Assembly (NCBI RefSeq): GCF_007746795.1
Contig: NZ_CP036343.1
Location: 5,245,357 to 5,309,356, forward strand
Length of the DNA stretch: 64,000 nucleotides
Source: Gimesia algae
GTDB lineage: Bacteria; Planctomycetota; Planctomycetia; Planctomycetales; Planctomycetaceae
Direction: 5' to 3'
Below the pieces are notes generated by a model. That model was not told the origin of the DNA and searched no databases. It saw nothing but the letters and a program-made list of their open reading frames with translations. This document shows, in pieces, positions 47,830-55,754 of this stretch (position 1 is its first letter; every line of letters starts with the position of its first letter). Position numbers and translations under genes: made by a program.

Positions 47830-48988
47830 GATGTCGGCATTTCATCCCCTCATGCTAATTTGGGGACAAAACTACTTTGGTGGCGGAGTCGCCATTCTGG
47901 GAGCGGCACTTTTATTTGGTGCATTGCGTCGTTTGATGATTTTTCCTGAAGCGCGAATGACATTCACCCTGGGATTAGGGTTATTTTTTCTGGCCATCAC
48001 TCGGCCATTTGAAGGACTTTTAACTGCTGTCTTTTCGATGATTATCTTTTTCGCCTGGATAGTCACACAACGGCAGTTCTCAAAGCGAGTAATTTTTCAC
48101 TCAGTTATACTACCACTGAGCATGATCTCAATTTGTATTGGAGGAGCACTTGCTTTTTACAACTGGAGAGTCACGGAAAGTCTCACTCGATTTCCTTATC
48201 AAGTCCATGAAGAAACATACTCACCAACCCCTCTGTTTATCTGGAGTGCTCCCCGGGAGGTAAAAAATGATTTACCTCACATTGAAAGTTTTCACTCAGG
48301 ATGGTCTCTTAATGAATATCAAAAACACCAGGATCCGAGGGGATATTTTTTTTCTGTCTTTAAAAAGAGCCTGAAGTTTTTAATCCAGATGCTGTATTTC
48401 CCACTGTGCACACTCCTATTGACTCTCCCCTGGGGACTTAAGAATCCCTGGACACAGATTGCCCTCTCCATTTTATTATCAGTTATACTGATTCACTTAT
48501 TCTGTATGACTTTTTTTCAGATCTTCTACCTCGCACCTGTAATTCCTCTTGTCTTTTATGTCCTGATTCAAGGTGCAAGACACTGGCGTGCTGCCCACTG
48601 GAAAAATCACAGCCAGGGCACTGTGTTCCTGTTCGGGTTGATCATACTCTATTTCACAATATTGATTCCACAAATGATTAACTATGTGCCTTCCGGATAT
48701 CAGCTTGCTCTAAGTCGTGCCAGGTTGATCGATCAGCTAAAGCAAATGCCTGAGAAAGACCTGGTCTTTGTTAAATACTCAGCCGATCATGACACACTAT
48801 TTGACTGGGTTTATAATCGAGCCGATATCGAGAACGCTGAAGTCGTCTGGGCGAACATTTTAACCAACGAAGAGAATCAGAAGTTGATTGAACATTTTGC
48901 TGATCATCAAGTCTGGTGGATCGATGTGGATTCCAAACAGATTAAACTGCGACCGCTTAGTACTACAGCGCCTGTTTACGTTTTCTAG
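47324..48988 (+). CDS. GT-C (ArnT/PMT-like) membrane glycosyltransferase, 3' end altered by IS insertion
   Basis: 554 residues, about ten membrane helices. After the first helices comes HDEFSYLLAAD (about 75-85), the acidic loop motif of GT-C enzymes that take sugars from polyprenyl-phosphate donors, then KYPPGQGLFMAAGQ. A C-terminal soluble domain (about 460-545; LKQMPEKDLVFVKYSADHD) follows. The IS starts after base 48960, so the last nine residues (STTAPVYVF) are IS-encoded. Joining across the element restores LRGLPPN and a stop at 50471-50473, a 551-residue original. The loss is at the extreme tail, so activity is probably kept. Paralogous to the gene at 50545. Confidence 0.82.
   Translation: MIFALFLKNVLLLAGLILLVKWLPCRWIRFRVLNRFRSTIQFFSRPAVSIITVFILSFVLSATITTFKKPVPRVHDEFSYLLAADTFSQGRLTNQTHPFWKHFQSFHIIHKPTYASKYPPGQGLFMAAGQVMTGDPLVGVWLSIGLASAAICWMFQAWVPPRWAFAGGLMSAFHPLMLIWGQNYFGGGVAILGAALLFGALRRLMIFPEARMTFTLGLGLFFLAITRPFEGLLTAVFSMIIFFAWIVTQRQFSKRVIFHSVILPLSMISICIGGALAFYNWRVTESLTRFPYQVHEETYSPTPLFIWSAPREVKNDLPHIESFHSGWSLNEYQKHQDPRGYFFSVFKKSLKFLIQMLYFPLCTLLLTLPWGLKNPWTQIALSILLSVILIHLFCMTFFQIFYLAPVIPLVFYVLIQGARHWRAAHWKNHSQGTVFLFGLIILYFTILIPQMINYVPSGYQLALSRARLIDQLKQMPEKDLVFVKYSADHDTLFDWVYNRADIENAEVVWANILTNEENQKLIEHFADHQVWWIDVDSKQIKLRPLSTTAPVYVF
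48957..48960. repeat. Target-site duplication TTAG, left copy
   Basis: ttag here is repeated at 50451-50454 on the other side of the element. It fits the YTAR target reported for IS701-family elements. Confidence 0.9.
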
Positions 48989-50450
48989 TGCGTCTTCGTA
49001 GTTCTTTTTTTCTTCTTTGTTCGTGGCAGTGTTTTGCGATCTGGTTGCGGGCGATTCGCCATTGACTCCATTCGACGAGTACTGCCGGGGTCCAGTCTCT
49101 TGTATATAGCAGATGCCTGAGAATGTTGCGGACTTCCGGAACAGTCAGGCCCGGATGTTTTTTTTCCCAGCCGCTGTTTCTGCAAAGTTAAAAACAGTAA
49201 CGCCAGCATAGACAGGCAGGTGTGATGGTGCCAACCGATCCAGCCGCGCGTTTCGTATTCATCCAGCCCACATTCGCCTTTACCACTCTGAAAGTTCTTT
49301 TCAATGCACCAGCGGCTGCCACCGACTTCTGCTAACTTCTTCAGGGGAATCTCAGCGGGTGCATTAGAGCGTTGATATTTCAATTCCGAATCTTGTCCCA
49401 CAGAACGGCGAACAAGCAGCCGTTCCCGCCGATCAGTCGGACGCGACTGTTCGGAAAACCAGACTGTGATTTCTGCATATTCGTAGAGGCGTGGTCCCTG
49501 ACTTCCTTCCGCAACACTCATCCGTTTCCAGGCAGACGCAGGAAGGTTCGCCACCACTTCATCGACGCGCCGGGGTTTCTTCAGGGGCTTGGCGTTCTTT
49601 GTGGGACGGCCCCCCCGGGGCGTTATCTGGCCGACGGGCCGCAACTTCGGTTTGGTGGTCCACACCCTGGCATCGCACGATGTCTCCACGACATACCACT
49701 TTCCCAACTCCCGAACGGTTTGCACAAATACCGGGCTGGTGCCGTAAATACTGTCGCCACAGACCCATTGAAACGGGACGCCCTCAATAATTGCCTGCTG
49801 GATCATTTCGCTGGCCAATTCCGGCTTGCTGCGAAAAATGACGCTGGAGGGAACACCGGCCTGCGCGAGACGCTGCTCATCTATTATCCATTGTTCAGGA
49901 AGAAACAGCCGACGATCGATCAACGTTTCGCCTTGCGAACTGCAATAACTCACAAAGACGCCCACCTGGCAATTGTCGACGCGACCGAGCGTTCCCGAAT
50001 ATTGCCGGGCTACCCCCACGGACTGTTTGCCCTTCTTGGGGAAACCAGTCTCATCAACGATCAGTAGACCGTCGTCTTCTCCCAGGGCTTCGCAGACATG
50101 TTGCCGAAGTTCTGCAAGCACATCCTGATCGGACCAGATGGCCTGGGCAATGAATTTCTGCAATGTGCGTACTACCCCGCCTTCGATTGTTTCAGCCATG
50201 TTCTCCACGTTTCGCCGGTCACCGCCAGCGAGCAGTCCCTGCAAGATCGTCATCGCATGCGCATGATTCTGCACCCGTCCAAAGTGAGACAGGTAGCGGC
50301 TCACAAAAGATTCCAGCTCCGGCATCAGCGACTCAATCGCTTTCACGTCCATCCTTGAACCTCCCAGCTACAGAAAAACCGGTCAAACGATTGATGTTAT
50401 ACTCCAAAATTACTTTAGCGTAAAAGATCAATCGTTCAGGCGCTGTAGTA
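48961..50450. mobile_element. IS701-family insertion sequence, 1490 bp
   Basis: The ends tactacagcgcctg (48961-48974) and caggcgctgtagta (50437-50450) are exact 14-bp inverted repeats, flanked by the 4-bp duplication TTAG. The single transposase gene is on the minus strand. Its intended stop (TAG, 48963-48965) lies inside the left terminal repeat. The element sits between the last codons of GT-C copy 1 and the start of copy 2. Confidence 0.95.
48963..50352 (-). pseudogene. IS701-family DDE transposase, frameshifted near the C-terminus at an A8 tract
   Basis: The frame from ATG at 50352 (GGGAGG 7 nt upstream) gives 455 residues to a stop at 48985. The catalytic core is typical of IS701: IVDETGFPKKGKQSVG with the first Asp, WVCGDSIYG with the second, and RWCIEKNFQSGKGECGLDEYE with the Glu. 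After an A8 tract (49158-49165, Ts on the plus strand) the frame turns to low-quality sequence, while the neighbouring frame reads HPGLTVPEVRNILRHLL and VEWSQWRIARNQIAKHC up to the stop at 48963. One A fewer would join them. So it is either broken in its last 65 residues or rescued by slippage. Confidence 0.8.
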
Positions 50451-50454
50451 TTAG
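50451..50454. repeat. Target-site duplication TTAG, right copy
   Basis: Second copy of the 4-bp duplication; followed by aggcctgcccccgaattaa, the original last codons and stop of GT-C copy 1. Confidence 0.9.
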
Positions 50455-50475
50455 AGGCCTGCCCCCGAATTAAAA

Positions 50476-51050
50476 AAGTCTGACGAGCAATTTCAGCTCT
50501 CACTGATATAAATTTTGCTGAACACCAATTCTGGGCCGTAATAAATGATTTTCGCTTTGTTTCTTAAAAACGTGCTACTCCTTGCCGGTTTGATTCTGCT
50601 GGTTAAATGGTTGCCATGTCGTTGGATTCGATTCAGGGTGTTGAATCGCTTTCGCAGCACAATTCAATTTTTCAGTCGACCTGCAGTATCAATCATCACG
50701 GTGTTTATTCTCTCCTTTGTACTGTCAGCTACTATCTCGACTTTCAAAAAACCAGTCCCCCGCATACACGATGAATTCAGCTACCTGTTAGCAGCTGATA
50801 CCTTCTCACAGGGCAGGCTGACCAACCAGACTCACCCCTTCTGGAAACATTTTCAATCCTTCCACATCATTCATAAACCGACCTATGCCTCCAAGTACCC
50901 ACCCGGACAAGGACTGTTCATGGCTGCTGGTCAGGTTATGACAGGAGACCCACTGGTCGGAGTCTGGCTCAGTATCGGCCTGGCTAGTGCTGCGATCTGC
51001 TGGATGTTACAAGCATGGGTTCCCCCACACTGGGCATTTGCAGGAGGACT
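50476..51050 (+). repeat. 575-bp direct repeat, copy 2 (5' part of GT-C gene 2)
   Basis: The partner of 47255-47829, about 99% identical. It begins only 3 bp after the restored stop codon of copy 1, so before the IS arrived the two genes were in direct tandem with a unit of about 1.73 kb. Confidence 0.92.
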
Positions 51051-52251
51051 TCTATCCATAATTCATCCCACTTTTATTTTCTGGGGCCAGAACTTCTGGG
51101 GAGGCGCGGTTGCCGTTCTCGGTGGGTCGCTATTATTTGGCGCATTGCGTCGTATGCTCAAAAAGCCCCAGGCAGGGGCTGCTTTTCTCATGGGGGGAGG
51201 CATCTTTCTGCTGGCAATCAGTCGCCCGTTTGAAGGCTGTTTGACAACAATTTCGGCGGTCGTATTATTGTTTGTCTGTCTGTACAAACAGCGAGTGTTA
51301 ACAAAACAGGATTTTGTTCGAACGGTTTTAGGACCGTTGGGGTTCTCAGCGATATTCATATTGAGCGCACTCGCCTATTATAACTGGAGTGTAACGGGCA
51401 TCATCACCAGATTACCTTACCAGGTGTACGAAGAAAGCTACGCAACCACTCCTGTTTTTGTTTGGGGGAGTCCTCGTGAACTCCACACAAGACATCCACA
51501 CGTTAATAAGTTCAACATTGACTGGTCTCTTCATAATTATAAGAAGATTCAAGATACTGAAGGCTACATTCAATCCATTTCTATGAAAGCAAATCTCTTC
51601 TTCGTCAGGCTATTCGCATTTCCTCTCTGGATCTTGCTGCTAATGCTGCCTTGGATTATTAAAGATCAATGGGGAAAGTATGCCGTTAGTATTGTTTTAA
51701 TCATTTTACTTGTCGAACTGACACTTACCATTTTTTTTCAGATTCACTATCTGGCATCAGTGATTCCACTAATAGTATTTCTCCTCATTCAAGGCATACG
51801 CTACTGGCGCGTCGCCAGATGGAAAGATCACAGCCAGGGCACTGTGTTTCTGTTAGGATTGATCATAATCTATTTCACAATAATGATTCCCCAATTCACT
51901 CAGTATCTTTCGAGTCCGCATCTGCCTTCCAGATATCAGCTTGGTTTAAGCCGCTCCAGATTGATCGAACAGCTAAAACAGATGCCTGAAAAAGACCTGA
52001 TCTTTGTTAAATACTCAGCCGATCATAACCCACATTTTGACTGGGTTTATAATCGAGCAGATATCGATAACTCAGAAATTGTCTGGGCGCTTCCGTTAGG
52101 CAATGCAGAAAACCAGAAACTGATCAACTACTTCTCTGACCGCAAAGTCTGGCAGCTTTCAGTGACTCCTAAAGATCTGAAGTTGACGCCATATCAAAAC
52201 GTTGTTCAGGAAAAACAACGGGGAGAAGCAAAGCAGCATACAGAAAACTGA
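50545..52251 (+). CDS. GT-C (ArnT/PMT-like) membrane glycosyltransferase, tandem paralogue
   Basis: 568 residues. The first 168 residues are nearly identical to the gene at 47324, including HDEFSYLLAAD and KYPPGQGLF. From GGLLSIIHP on it is only about 60% similar but keeps the same plan: FWGQNFWGG, RRML, AISRPFEG, membrane helices and a soluble tail (LKQMPEKDLIFVKYSADHN, FDWVYNRADI). The C-terminus is longer, ending in a Lys/Gln-rich tail. Probably transfers a different sugar or acts on a different acceptor, because the donor-loop half is shared and the rest differs. Confidence 0.85.
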   Translation: MIFALFLKNVLLLAGLILLVKWLPCRWIRFRVLNRFRSTIQFFSRPAVSIITVFILSFVLSATISTFKKPVPRIHDEFSYLLAADTFSQGRLTNQTHPFWKHFQSFHIIHKPTYASKYPPGQGLFMAAGQVMTGDPLVGVWLSIGLASAAICWMLQAWVPPHWAFAGGLLSIIHPTFIFWGQNFWGGAVAVLGGSLLFGALRRMLKKPQAGAAFLMGGGIFLLAISRPFEGCLTTISAVVLLFVCLYKQRVLTKQDFVRTVLGPLGFSAIFILSALAYYNWSVTGIITRLPYQVYEESYATTPVFVWGSPRELHTRHPHVNKFNIDWSLHNYKKIQDTEGYIQSISMKANLFFVRLFAFPLWILLLMLPWIIKDQWGKYAVSIVLIILLVELTLTIFFQIHYLASVIPLIVFLLIQGIRYWRVARWKDHSQGTVFLLGLIIIYFTIMIPQFTQYLSSPHLPSRYQLGLSRSRLIEQLKQMPEKDLIFVKYSADHNPHFDWVYNRADIDNSEIVWALPLGNAENQKLINYFSDRKVWQLSVTPKDLKLTPYQNVVQEKQRGEAKQHTEN

Positions 52252-52256
52252 AAGAA

Positions 52257-52874
52257 TTATTTTTCAACTTCAGAAATCTCTGTCGCCATTCTGCTGAATG
52301 CAATCGCACGAGGTCCGGAAGTACCGATCATCACGGTTTCTACCAGAGGTTGATTCACACCTTCAACAGCGTTCCAGGTCACTAGAAAATTAGCGCCTGA
52401 GCCTCCAGTGCTGTCCTTCTCTTCCACCAGAAATTCGATCGTCTGAAAGGGAGTGAGCCTGATGGGCTGGTCCAGGTAAGATTTTACCAGTTTGCCATCT
52501 GTATCAAAATAATCGATGGTCGTGATGAACACTGGCTGATTGCGATCGATGTTTCGAATACTCAATGTGGTTTCCAACAGAAACGGAGCGCCACCGTGAT
52601 AATAGATGTGTGAGTAACAGGGAACATATAAGGATTGGCTGCGAGTCAGTTTTTCCAGATCTGATTTGTCAGCCTGAAAATTCTCGAGAACGGGTGGTTG
52701 ATAGCTTCGAGGGGGAACATACTCAAGCTGGTTTTGAACCTGAGCAAATTGATTATCCAGGTAAACGGCTCCACCGATAAAAACCAGTGCCAGAATTCCG
52801 AGAAGCAGAAACAGAACAAACCATTTTTCCCACAACCACAGAAACCAGTCGGGATACTCCTGTTTGCCTTGCAT
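52257..52874 (-). CDS. DUF3124 family membrane-anchored protein
   Basis: 205 residues. One membrane helix (KWFVLFLLLGILALVFIGG, about 17-36), a short linker, then a beta-rich domain (about 75-200) with LYVPCYSHIYYHG, LETTLSIRNID, YFDTDGKLV, PFQTIEFLVEEKD and NFLVTWNA, the pattern of DUF3124. No catalytic residues known. Lies 128 bp after the HD hydrolase on the same strand; it may be the last gene of the operon. Its stop is 5 bp from the end of the convergent GT-C gene. Confidence 0.72.
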   Translation of the reverse strand: MQGKQEYPDWFLWLWEKWFVLFLLLGILALVFIGGAVYLDNQFAQVQNQLEYVPPRSYQPPVLENFQADKSDLEKLTRSQSLYVPCYSHIYYHGGAPFLLETTLSIRNIDRNQPVFITTIDYFDTDGKLVKSYLDQPIRLTPFQTIEFLVEEKDSTGGSGANFLVTWNAVEGVNQPLVETVMIGTSGPRAIAFSRMATEISEVEK

Positions 52875-53002
52875 GGTGCACTCGCTTTCTATTTTCTACA
52901 GCAGTCACAGCCCAATCATTGATGTCATCACAGTTGAAGCGCAGTCGACACACCTGTATTAAACTAAAGCAACAGCAACCCCGAAAGTGCCAGCATACAT
53001 CC

Positions 53003-53596
53003 TCATGTTGATGGCAGGTATTTTTTCAATTCTTCAAGACGAGTGTTACAATTCTCAACCAGTGATCTCAATTGAGAATCGGTCTGTCCCGCAGCTTCGA
53101 TCATCGATCTATAATACTCTATTATTTGATCAGGACTTGCTCCAAAATGCCCCCAGAACTCCTGCCTGTCTTCCGTCTGCAGGTCAAACAGCATCGCTTC
53201 CAGATTGTGAAGCTTATCCGCCAGTTCGATCGCTCTTGTCCCCAAGGTTGCCTGCTGCATCACTTGAATATGAGTTTGCTTACGATCCGGCCAACTCCGT
53301 TTCTCTCCTTCTTCCGTCTCTTTTTCCTCTGTCATTTCCTGAACGTAACGCACAACGTCCTCAGAAAAATGCTCTTCCAGATCTTCGATCGATAATTCAG
53401 TATCTTCTACAACGTCATGCAGCACAGCAGCCGCCAGAATTGATTCATCTTCAAAACCGGCCTTCATCAGGATCAAGCAGACACTCATGGGATGGGCGAT
53501 ATATGGAATGCCGGAAGACTTGCGTTTTTGAGACTTATGAGCCACTGCAGCCAGCCGAATCGCATGTTCGACCACTGGTGAATGAAGCGTATCCAT
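53003..53596 (-). CDS. RelA/SpoT-type HD hydrolase (small alarmone hydrolase-like)
   Basis: 197 residues, soluble, one domain. Metal-binding HD-domain residues: IPYIAHPMSV (His35), AVLHDVVEDT (His60, Asp61, Glu64, Asp65) and ELADKLHNLEAM (Asp near 129). These match the hydrolase half of RelA/SpoT and MESH1 enzymes, which remove pyrophosphate from (p)ppGpp. There is no synthetase domain. It lies 15 bp after the stop of the ABC-like gene, so they are probably co-transcribed. The substrate has not been shown and could be another nucleotide. Confidence 0.82.
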   Translation of the reverse strand: MDTLHSPVVEHAIRLAAVAHKSQKRKSSGIPYIAHPMSVCLILMKAGFEDESILAAAVLHDVVEDTELSIEDLEEHFSEDVVRYVQEMTEEKETEEGEKRSWPDRKQTHIQVMQQATLGTRAIELADKLHNLEAMLFDLQTEDRQEFWGHFGASPDQIIEYYRSMIEAAGQTDSQLRSLVENCNTRLEELKKYLPST

Positions 53597-53611
53597 AAAT
53601 GATTCTTTGAT

Positions 53612-55708
53612 TCAACGTTCGTTCGAAGTTTCCTGAGAATGCCTGAACTGATTGAAACGCGTGTATTCCCAGTGGCGATATAAGGCAGATTTTTTCAACA
53701 GACTGGACTGACTGTCGACAGCTTCGACCTTGCCTTCGTGAATCAGTACAACTTGATTAACCCGGCGCAGGGTCGTAATTCGTGAAGGAATCACCAGAAT
53801 GGTACGATTCTGGAAAATTCGTGAATAGGCATCGTCGAGAAGAGTTTTAGTATCCTCATCCAGCAGATCTTCAGGTTCTTCTATGATGAGCAGTGCAGGC
53901 TTTCGTAATAATGCTCGTGCCAGCCCTAGACGAAAACATTCGCCCACAGTTAATTCTTCCCCATGCTGTCCCAGCGAGGTCTCATACCCCTGAGATAAAT
54001 TCTGAATGAACTGATGGGCGTGTGCCTCCTTGGAAGCCGCAATCACTTCCTGCAGAGAGTATCGCTCATCACCACACTGGATATTCTCTTTGACCGTTCC
54101 GGTCAGACAGGGATCATTTCCACTCACATAGATTGCTTCAGCTCGCAAAGATTCCAGAGTCACCCAGGCTGTATCTTCACCATCCAACAGAACCCGACCC
54201 GATTGAGGTTCAATAAACCGCGGTATCAGATAACTCACGGCACGTGGAGCCAGTTTTTCCAGAGAGACCAGGGCCGTACTGGTTCCTGCGGGAATTTTTA
54301 AATCAAATCCCTTGAGTAATGGAAGGCTGTGGGAATTTAACTGGAAACTGACATTTTCAAACTGTAGTGCCTGCGACAAAGGTTCTAAAAACTTGGCTCC
54401 TACTGCCTGTCCTACAGCCGGGATCTGATTGAGGTAACGATAGATTGAACTTGCCGCAATATTCGATTCATCGTGAGTCTGAATCAACTGGTATAATCCA
54501 TTTACAGGCAGATAGAAAAAGGCAAAGATCCCCGTCATCAAAACAGCTGCGGAGAGAGGCAGGCTGCCTGGATTCACCAGCACTTTATACCCTACCAGAA
54601 ACAGAACCATGCACGAACAGAATACTGCCAGTCCTCGCGCCACCCGATGCCCCCAACCCTCAACGCGTTTGAGTGTTGCGATATTATCAGTATACTTCTC
54701 TAGATGTTTTTGAAACTGTTCATGTTCCGCCGTTTCCATTCCGAAACCACGCACCAGTCGGCTACTTCGCAGGTTTTCAGCAAGTAAAGACAATTCCGAC
54801 TCAATCGAAACCAGTGTTTTTGCCTGCTCCTTTTCATAGTTTTTGCGATGTTGTAACAAAAAGTACCAGGCTGCCACCAATGGAATCATACACTGTAGTG
54901 ACAGTCTCCAGTCAATTGAAACTGCAAACAGCAGTAGAATCAGCAGAGTGACCGGATGACGCGACAATCCATAAACCCACTGAAATACACCCTGCTGGAC
55001 CGTACCCACATCCCGAATAAACAGCTGAAAGGCCTGCTCAGTCTCTTTACCTGACAGGTCACCTGGCCCCAGGCGCAGAGCCTGTCGATGGATCATATTT
55101 CGCAATGTCATTGAAACTTGATGCGAAATTTTCAAACTCTTCTGCCGGGACCTCCAACGGATCAAAACGCGAATGCTGGCAACCACCAAAGCAAAACAGA
55201 TCAATGTGAACAAAGCAGACTGATTTTCCTGCAGCAGCGGAACCCGCTGGTACAACTGTGGCAATAAACCTATCTGATATTTGGAATGCGTCCACCAGAC
55301 TGATGGCAAAATACCGGAGTCAGTCAGACTCACCATCTGTAACTGGGGCATTTCTGTTGACGGGGGTGCTTCCGGCTGAGGCACGGACTTTGGTTCTGAA
55401 GATTTTGCCTCTGCCTGAACGTTCTCCGGTCCTGGGACAGTTTCTTCCTGTTCGTTTCCTTCAGGTAAGCTCACAGGAGCTGTTCTCAGTTCCTGCAGCT
55501 GCTTGACGTTCTGTTCGCCGTGGAGTGTAATTCGCCCCCGATGGTCGAGCAGATCAATGATCAGAAACAGATCGACCAGCAACAGAATGAGCAGCAGGCC
55601 ATTGACGAGCGACCAGAACAGAACAGATCTGGCAGATCCACGGAAGAACTCCCGTGCGGGGAAAGCACGATGAAATGCGTTGGGCTGACGATTTGACACA
55701 AGACCCAC
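53612..55708 (-). CDS. ABC-exporter-like protein with degenerate ATPase domain
   Basis: 698 residues. Membrane helix near 30-52, a Pro/Glu-rich loop (about 70-130), then helices and long cytoplasmic loops of an ABC exporter (about 155-430), and a domain (about 450-680) that aligns end to end with ABC ATPases. In that domain the nucleotide motifs are lost: the Walker A place reads SLEKLAPRA (near 480), the Q-loop Gln is Asn (SGND), LSGGQ is replaced by LTVGECFR, the Walker B Asp is Glu (IIEEPED), and the H-loop His is Ser (IPSRI). The surrounding fold is kept (IEPQSGRVLLDGED, GTVKENI, LGLARALL). Probably no ATPase; a signalling or structural role is inferred. GTG start, uncertain. Confidence 0.82.
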   Translation of the reverse strand: MGLVSNRQPNAFHRAFPAREFFRGSARSVLFWSLVNGLLLILLLVDLFLIIDLLDHRGRITLHGEQNVKQLQELRTAPVSLPEGNEQEETVPGPENVQAEAKSSEPKSVPQPEAPPSTEMPQLQMVSLTDSGILPSVWWTHSKYQIGLLPQLYQRVPLLQENQSALFTLICFALVVASIRVLIRWRSRQKSLKISHQVSMTLRNMIHRQALRLGPGDLSGKETEQAFQLFIRDVGTVQQGVFQWVYGLSRHPVTLLILLLFAVSIDWRLSLQCMIPLVAAWYFLLQHRKNYEKEQAKTLVSIESELSLLAENLRSSRLVRGFGMETAEHEQFQKHLEKYTDNIATLKRVEGWGHRVARGLAVFCSCMVLFLVGYKVLVNPGSLPLSAAVLMTGIFAFFYLPVNGLYQLIQTHDESNIAASSIYRYLNQIPAVGQAVGAKFLEPLSQALQFENVSFQLNSHSLPLLKGFDLKIPAGTSTALVSLEKLAPRAVSYLIPRFIEPQSGRVLLDGEDTAWVTLESLRAEAIYVSGNDPCLTGTVKENIQCGDERYSLQEVIAASKEAHAHQFIQNLSQGYETSLGQHGEELTVGECFRLGLARALLRKPALLIIEEPEDLLDEDTKTLLDDAYSRIFQNRTILVIPSRITTLRRVNQVVLIHEGKVEAVDSQSSLLKKSALYRHWEYTRFNQFRHSQETSNER

Positions 55709-55754
55709 CGAATCTGTTTTAATTCATGAGTGTAAGAAGTCCGCTTCCTGCTGC

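Noticed and set aside
49158-49165. Programmed -1 frameshift in the transposase
   Set aside because: A -1 shift at the A8 tract leads to a stop after about four codons; the conserved C-terminus needs the opposite shift, so an extra A or slippage fits better.
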